A stretch of 64,000 nt of DNA from Lentinula raphanica (lineage: Eukaryota > Basidiomycota > Agaricomycetes > Agaricales > Omphalotaceae). This document shows, in pieces, positions 58,301 to 64,000 of the stretch. The first letter of the stretch is position 1. Each line of letters begins with the position of its first letter. The notes under the pieces are model-generated. The model had not been told where the DNA came from. It ran no database searches and worked only from the letters and a program-made list of their open reading frames with translations. The position numbers and the translations under genes are program-made. The DNA lies in the NCBI GenBank assembly GCA_027919835.1, contig JANVFP010000011.1, positions 1,240,001 through 1,304,000 of the forward strand, read 5' to 3'.

Positions 58301-58959
58301 ATTTGCCCTTTCGACATTGACATATAAGGACCATGCATCATCTGGGTGCAAACGTACTCCAGGTCTGAGTGCCAAGTTGAGTTCGTGTAAAGCTGATTCG
58401 GCGTCTGCATCGTCGGAAGGGACCAATAAAGAAGAGGAGGCGTGAGGAGAGGAGCTTTCCGCCATTTGTGACGCATGCCGTTTCTGTAGAGTCGCATGGA
58501 GCGCACGCCCCGTAGTGCGCGGAGACGATGATGATGGGTGGACAGAAACTGGTACGGTTCGAGATGGCGTGGCACGCTTGCCGTACCTATGCTTAGAGAA
58601 GAACGTATCTTCTATGATGGATGGTTGATTGCGTCCTAGAAATTGTCAGCTCCATGACAATCAAAAATCACAACTCAGACTGACTCACTTGTAGCAAAAA
58701 CAAAGCAACCCATCTGCACAGACCATTCCCGACATTGAGAAGACAAGATGGCAGGTTCATATTCATCAACTCCTGATCCAATACTTCGAGCTTTACCCTT
58801 CGCACGTCTTGGTTGCGGATTGAAGAAATTGGAAGTGAGCTGCCGAGTAGGTGGGCTATGCACTACTCTGATGACAGACTGAAGGGGTATGGAACGTTCA
58901 AGATGGGAACGGCCTGAGAGGACAGTGTTGAATATGACCGTGACGACAGGTTCGAGCAT
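55367..58959 (-). CDS. Large pentatricopeptide-repeat protein, probably mitochondrial
   Basis: PPR proteins bind organellar RNA through repeats of about 35 residues. The second exon holds many helical repeats with PPR character, for example GHRPNTVIYNSIMQAFARIG, SDSPPTAVTYVLLMTSLTHR, NVKPDSYTFAILIQSACDSG, QIQPSAVTFSIMLNSYGNQ and FTFDAHNWNHLVVALIRAGQ. A spliced first exon (58689-58959) joins in phase across GTGAGT...TTCTAG, giving 1,179 residues. It begins MLEPVVTVIFNTVLSGRSH and is rich in Arg/Ser, compatible with a mitochondrial presequence. Starting at the second-exon methionine (58465, MAESSSPHASS) would give a 1,032-residue protein without presequence. I prefer the longer form because the frame stays open upstream and the splice sites are good. 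The C-terminus is basic (RERRRLGRTYGRKYEYGD). Confidence 0.85.
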
Positions 58960-59250
58960 GTAAAACTCGTCCTGGATTGACGAGTATTTTCTGCAGTCAA
59001 ATGTGAGCTTCCCCGCAGGTCTGTAGCAGCAAAAAAAGATACCAGTCAAGCAAGGGCTTTCCAAACTGTACGATTCACGGTCAGCCGAGGTCTCGACTTG
59101 ATCATGGAGAAATTCTGGAATTTCAGAAAACAGTCTATCACGTGCATCAATATGCCCTCGGCCATCCCGGCTCAAGATGAGTCATCAGTCAAACCTTGAT
59201 AAGCCGAGCTTTGGCCGAAATCGTTTTCAACCACTTTGGAGAAAACGACC

Positions 59251-60037
59251 ATGTCAGAAATACCCGCTCACGAAATTGTCATTGCATCCACTGAAGAAGA
59301 AATACAGCAATGCTACAAGATCAGAATAGATGTGTTCACCCATGAGCAAGGATTCCCCATCGAGACCGAAATAGATTAGTGAGTATCGATATCGTACGTA
59401 CGCCTTCCTGCAGTTTGTCTGTGGCATTTAACTCTGCACTACAGTTTAGATCCTATCGCAACACATTTTCTACTGAGGCTGACACCATCGCTCACACCTG
59501 TCGGTGTCATACGTGGATCCAAATCCAGCGAAACTGGGTCATACAAGCTCTCCCGTCTTGCTGTACTCAAAGACTATCGCCAATTTAAGTTTGGACGCGA
59601 ACTTGTAGAGGCTTTACATAACTGGATTCTGAAAGACGCTCGAAAATCTGATCAGGATGCTCGTTCGGTGAAAGTCGTTTGCCACTCCCAGATCCCCGTC
59701 AAAGGATTCTACGCAAAGTGAGTCTTGTGCCTTTGGTTATTCCTGTAACTCTCGCACTGTCGGAAGAGTCGGGCGAGCTCACGCGTATCTGCGTATCTGC
59801 TATGTGGTTTCTCCGCCATCCAATTGCGTTCCTTCACGTACGTTATAACGCGTGTTGACGATCGTTCTCGGTCCAGGTTTGGATATATTTCAGAGGTGAG
59901 CTTGTGATCTTCTTTAAATGAAATCTACGAATGAGAGTGAGATCTCGGGCTAACGGGTGCTTCGTGATTAGGGCGATGAGTTTGATGAAGACGGTGATCC
60001 GCATCAGAAAATGGTCCTTGAGCTACCATTAGAATAA
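59251..60037 (+). CDS. GNAT-family N-acetyltransferase
   Basis: This is a small acetyl-CoA-dependent acetyltransferase of the GNAT fold. Four exons give a protein of about 165 residues starting MSEIPAHEIVIASTEEEIQQ and CYKIRIDVFTHEQGFPIETE, the usual GNAT beginning. The core reads LLRLTPSLTPVGVIRG, YKLSRLAVLKDYRQFKFGRE (the RxxxxG acetyl-CoA loop) and VVCHSQIPVKGFYAKFGYIS. It ends KMVLELPLE. One intron of about 155 nt before FGYIS is longer than normal here. The family resemblance is to ElaA/YjcF-type enzymes; the substrate is unknown. It is divergent from the PPR gene, with 291 bp between starts. Confidence 0.9.
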
Positions 60038-60476
60038 ACGATGTATCTACACTAGCTATTCGTATGTACAAGGATATCGAATAGATTTATGCTTCGTCGT
60101 CGACGAAGGAAGAACAGCCATAGAGTAGGGGAAATCGAGCTAATAATACAAGCATAGGTGGTGTTGATACAAGTCTGTTGTATGTACTGAGTGTTCTATC
60201 AAGATATAGGTATAACATAAGTAAGAAAAAAATCGCATAGAAGTATGGAACAAGGGGTAACATAAGAAAAGGAACAAAGACGTCTGAAGAACAGTAACCG
60301 CAAGCAGTCATCGTGAAAGGAGCAGGTATAGCACGTAAATGTAAGTACTGTAGAGATTGCTCCAGGGTTCATGAAAGTCGTAAACAGACAAAGGGCCCAA
60401 AGGGTTAGCATAGTGAAAACGAAACAGAAGGAAGCAGCAAATATCAACGATCGAAATAAAAAAGAATTATCGTTCC
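60038..60476. other. Convergent 3' flanks
   Basis: These 439 AT-rich bp lie between the GNAT stop and the HMG-box gene stop. No gene is supported. Confidence 0.5.
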
Positions 60477-62397
60477 TTAGAATCGGTGAAAGCCGTCTGC
60501 AGCAGAGCCAGTGTCACTCTCGCTCTCCGATTCCAGCTTGGCAGGCGAATAGATAGGGCTTCCGGCCAGTATGCTGAAACTGATGTTCGTTCCGTAGCCG
60601 GTAGTACCTTCCTCATATAACCTACGCGCACTCTCATACTCCATCTTCTCCTGTTCAGCTTGAGCCAGGAAAGGCTAAGGGATATGTCAGAAACATGAAC
60701 AGGTTAACATCATACAAGTTACCTTTCGTTCGTCATCAGTCATAGATCTCCACTTGGCCGCAGCAAGAACACTCTGCTTCGTCGTCTCGGTCTCGTCACC
60801 GAACACCTCCTGTACGAGCTGAGGATTGGCCCTGATACGTTGAAGGAACATAAAGTACGCGCTCAAAGGCTTCTTGGGCGCATTCGGATCCTTGATGTTG
60901 CTCTTCCGTGACTTTCCAGCCTTCCGTTGCGCAGCCCGAAACACGTTCTCGCGCTTGATATCTTCTGGAGTAAGCGTTCGCATGTAAGCAGCATGTTCAC
61001 GCTCTCTGGCTTCCTTCATCGTCTGTGAACGACGCTTATAGGGCTATTTCCCATGGAAAGAAAAAAAAAAGTCCAGTGTCAATAACTCCTACGTCACTAG
61101 ATAGAAAAAGTGGAAAACACAAGCTCACCTCTTTCTCTTCGGCACTTAACGAGGCATATTCCTGCCCAGCTTCTTTAGCTGCCTGTGCTACATTCAGCTT
61201 TCGCGTATTGGATGCCTGCTGTCGTTGGATCCAATCAGTGAAATACAGCTGCCACGCTGATGGAGCCAGCTTGGGAGGACGCAAAGCAGATTTGGTCGGA
61301 ACTAGAGAGAGATAGAGTTCACGGTCAATTGAGATCAGTCTAGTTTTTCTGCATTAACGACACAGAGAACGTTCCGACATACCAGAATCATTCGGCTTGT
61401 CGGCTTTCTCATGATCCTCAACCGACGAATTCGACACCTTTCTCCGCCGTCGGATGGTGGCATCTCGGTCATCACTCAGGCTGACCGATTCAGCCCGACG
61501 ACTAGCCATACTAGACGCGGATCGAGCCTGGGTTTGCAAATGGCTCTGAGATGGAGCACTAGCCGATTGGAATAAATGACTAGACGCGGTAGATCCACGT
61601 CGAGGCATCCGGATACGTTGGGTGTAACCATCAGAAGAGATTGGCGAATGGCGTACGGAAGGCCGCGATGATGAGACAGGTGTCCGGATAGAAACTGAGC
61701 TCGGTGTAGCCGTGTTATCGAACAGGCCAGATACCCATTCAGGTGTCTGAACTGCCGAGATATCAGCGGGAGAAATAGAAGTCAACGAGTCTACCCGTTG
61801 CCGAGGGAAAGCATGGCTCTCTTCATAAGAAGAAGATGGCGAGAGAGGGAGAGGATGGAGAGCGGCAAATTCGCTTGGAGAAAGACCCTGATCCTGAGGG
61901 AAATGCGATCGCTCACCAAAGGTGAAGAAGGGCTGCATGGGCTGAGAGTCATTAGGTGTAATGGGTATGGGAGCGATGGGTGATGGAATGGGGATCAATT
62001 CTGGTTCATTGATCCAGCTACCAAACAGATTGTTATCGAAAGATGAGACTTCTTCATGAGTCAGATAGGCAGATGGATCGTAGAAGGTGTCAGAGGGCGA
62101 AGCCTGGGATAAATGATGATAATCGAAAGGTGTAGACAATGGCGAAGGACCCGCGGTATAATAGGCGGGCTTGATATCTGAATCCATGTCATTCGTTGAG
62201 TCCCACGGGAATGGGATTGATGACGCGTCGTGAGTAAAGGACACGTCGTCCATCTCGAGAGGACCAAAGATCATCTGCTCGTCGGAAGACATGACACGAT
62301 GAGGATCGTCAAAGTTGAGCAGTGAGGGCGAAGAGTCTGGGATGTAACCTGTTTTGAAGTCGGGGGACATTTGACGTCGGGAGATAGCGGAAGACAT
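60477..62397 (-). CDS. Double HMG-box protein, exp1-like
   Basis: This is a putative transcriptional regulator with two HMG boxes near the C-terminus, an arrangement like the mushroom gene exp1 (pileus expansion and autolysis in Coprinopsis) and yeast Ixr1. About 340 Ser/Pro-rich residues precede the boxes. A basic patch (TIRRRRKVSNSS) is a likely nuclear signal. Box 1 is PKLAPSAWQLYFTDWIQRQQ plus AKEAGQEYASLSAEEKE. Box 2 is PNAPKKPLSAYFMFLQRIRA plus AAAKWRSMTDDERKPFLAQ. It ends SDTGSAADGFHRF after splicing. The start MSSAISRRQMSPDF (62397) was chosen. An in-frame ATG at 62529 would add 44 residues resembling a mitochondrial presequence (Arg/Ser rich, no acidic residues), so a mitochondrial form cannot be excluded. 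Confidence 0.85.
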
Positions 62398-63097
62398 GGA
62401 GGAGGGGATAGAGGAAATATAACGCCCAGAAGGGAGTTTATAAAGATGCGGAGGAATAGACCGGAAAGAATGCGTAGTAGAGAGAAAAGGATTCAAGCTG
62501 ACGAGTTTATGAAGGTTCCGAAGCGGCATTCTGAAGAATATTACCATATGCAATCCTATGTATATGATACTGACTCGTCCTGAATCTGCGTCACAGGTCA
62601 AGGAAAACCCAAGATTCCAATTGCAAGATTCCCCCCGAGCCGTCAAAGGATAAAGGAGGTCAATTTGGTTCTTTGATACCTGATCTGTATATGGGAAGTA
62701 AAATTTAGTCTCGAAGGAAATGTACCAAGTGATGCGGCGTGACAGAGCATATGTCGGTCCACAGGTTTAAAATAACGTTTAGGTCCCAATAAATCTTTGG
62801 AGGCAGTTCCGAAAAAGCGCTCTATCGATAAATGGGTTTGCTCTTTTAGTTTTGACAGATGTGGTAGGTACAAGAGTAGGAAATCAATTTAGTTTTTCCA
62901 CCAGATAGCTCTCTGCCACTTATGGTACAACCTTCCCAACCAGTTGGTTCAAAGTTGCGGCTCTCTTTCCTAATTCCGGTCCTCGACCGCCGCGGGAAGC
63001 TCTCACTCTCTCATTGTCCACAGCTCAGTCGGACTTTTCACTCTCATTGTTCGTTACAGATGACGCGCGAGTTTCGATGAATGGAAGCTTCTCGTTA
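62398..63097. other. Intergenic between two minus-strand genes
   Basis: This is the promoter and 5' region of the HMG-box gene and the 3' flank of the NDUFA13 gene. No further gene is supported. Confidence 0.4.
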
Positions 63098-63724
63098 CTA
63101 CAGCACAACAAACTGGGGTGAAGCATACTTGGGATTGTTGTAGATACTTTTGCCCGCCTGACCATGAGAGAAGGAGTATGGAAGGTTTTCATTTCGACGA
63201 CAGAACATTTGCTGTGATGTGGAGTCGGACTTACCTCCCAGCCTGGGACATCCTTCATGATCTCCCTCTCTCTTGCTAACGCAGCCTGTTGACGTCTGTA
63301 CGCATCACGATCGCCTTCTGCCATGAGCAAGGGAACTAGATGAATGCGGGACCATGCTTTTTCACGTTGAAGCTCTCTGTGAATTCAGGAAAGAGAAATC
63401 CAGATTAGCCAAAAGACTCTTCGAACAATTGCGGACCGGTAAAGCCCCCAAAAACGACTGATAAGAAAGAGCGGCCGGATCCAGATGAGAACACGTTTAT
63501 CGACGAGCGGCGTATAGACGAACACGTTCCTCAACCAGCTGACCAACAAGGCAAAATCCATCGGAAGAACTGACATACCTCTTTTCTAAAGCTCCCTGGC
63601 CATATCTATAGAACCCAAATGCAGAAATAGCAGCAACTCCGCCGAGGATGACAAGTGCACCGGGTCCACGGAAAGGAAGGTTTCTCTTATACTTGACTGC
63701 CTCAAAACCTCCAGGAGGAGGCAT
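63098..63724 (-). CDS. NADH:ubiquinone oxidoreductase subunit NDUFA13 (GRIM-19)
   Basis: This is an accessory subunit of mitochondrial complex I. Three exons give about 115 residues: MPPPGGFEAVKYKRNLPFRG, then a membrane span (GALVILGGVAAISAFGFYRY, about residues 22-41). After introns come the conserved helix ELQREKAWSRIHLVPLLMAE, RREQAA-like RRQQAALAREREIMKDVPGW, and the end AGKSIYNNPKYASPQFVVL. Length and topology are those of the GRIM-19 family. All junctions are GT-AG and in frame. Confidence 0.95.
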
Positions 63725-64000
63725 GTCTCTGAAGGACAGTCGCTGGATTAGGAAGACTTATTGGAACATAAGGAAAGTTTATTAGATTCATACTGCCTGT
63801 AAGGAGCGGCCACTTGATACGAGATTCATCAATGAGGTCAAGAAAGTTTTGAAGAAGGGAAAGAACGTACTTGTGTGGAAAGAGTATGCTTGGACTGGTG
63901 GTGGTTGTTGTTCAAAATTATGCGGAGGTCGCCACGTGAGTGATCGAGAACCATCAACAATTCAAAAATTTCAGCAAACGGAATGAAAAGGAACGGTGTA
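63725..64000. other. Upstream region at window edge
   Basis: These 276 bp are the 5' flank of NDUFA13 and run off the window. GTCGCCACGTGAGTG (E-box CACGTG near 63935) is the only noticeable motif. Confidence 0.4.

Noticed and set aside
1..64000. CRISPR arrays, operons, ribosome binding sites, prophage
   Set aside because: The DNA is clearly eukaryotic (spliceosomal introns, fungal protein families); no such structures were seen.

Overview
The window looks like a chromosome segment from a mushroom-forming basidiomycete (Agaricomycetes). Almost every gene is split by many short introns of about 50-60 nt. GT-AG boundaries are clear, genes are packed on both strands, and the predicted proteins belong to fungal families: KRE6/SKN1-type glucan synthesis protein, velvet factor, Gpr1/Fun34/YaaH acetate transporter, Rtc3 and an exp1-like double HMG-box protein. 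I see no rRNA, tRNA, CRISPR or prokaryotic feature. All gene models were spliced by eye and are open throughout unless noted.

Left part (1-18.2 kb): the 3' tip of an unidentified gene, a cytochrome P450, a 19-exon KRE6/SKN1-like gene with five exons of 21 nt or less, a haspin kinase, a CASTOR-like ACT-domain protein and an unrecognised membrane protein. A 44-bp inverted repeat lies upstream of haspin.

Accessory core (18.2-25.6 kb): a (CA)n(GA)n microsatellite, then a head-to-tail duplication of about 1.7 kb carrying two secreted-protein genes. Their promoters and signal peptides are nearly identical, but their mature parts are strongly diverged. A third, decayed copy lies inverted at 38.7-39.2 kb. 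Next to the pair is a 1,805-bp DNA transposon without transposase. It has 36-bp terminal inverted repeats and a perfect 8-bp target duplication, and it ends 89 bp before the start codon of a short-chain dehydrogenase gene.

Middle (26-43.8 kb): two unrecognised proteins (one intronless, 801 aa, with a duplicated motif), eIF3f, urease accessory UreF, a freestanding DUF2156 protein, an acetate transporter with a GC-AG intron, the AFG1-type mitochondrial ATPase, and an Rtc3/SBDS-domain gene whose frame requires a 4-nt exon.

Right part (45-64 kb): MLH3 and the methylcrotonoyl-CoA carboxylase beta subunit share a 180-bp divergent promoter. ArfGAP, a velvet factor, a large PPR protein, a GNAT acetyltransferase, an exp1-like HMG-box protein and the complex I subunit NDUFA13/GRIM-19 follow. 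Several of these act in mitochondria (AFG1, MCC beta, NDUFA13, probably the PPR protein), but otherwise the region is ordinary housekeeping gene order with no evident cluster.
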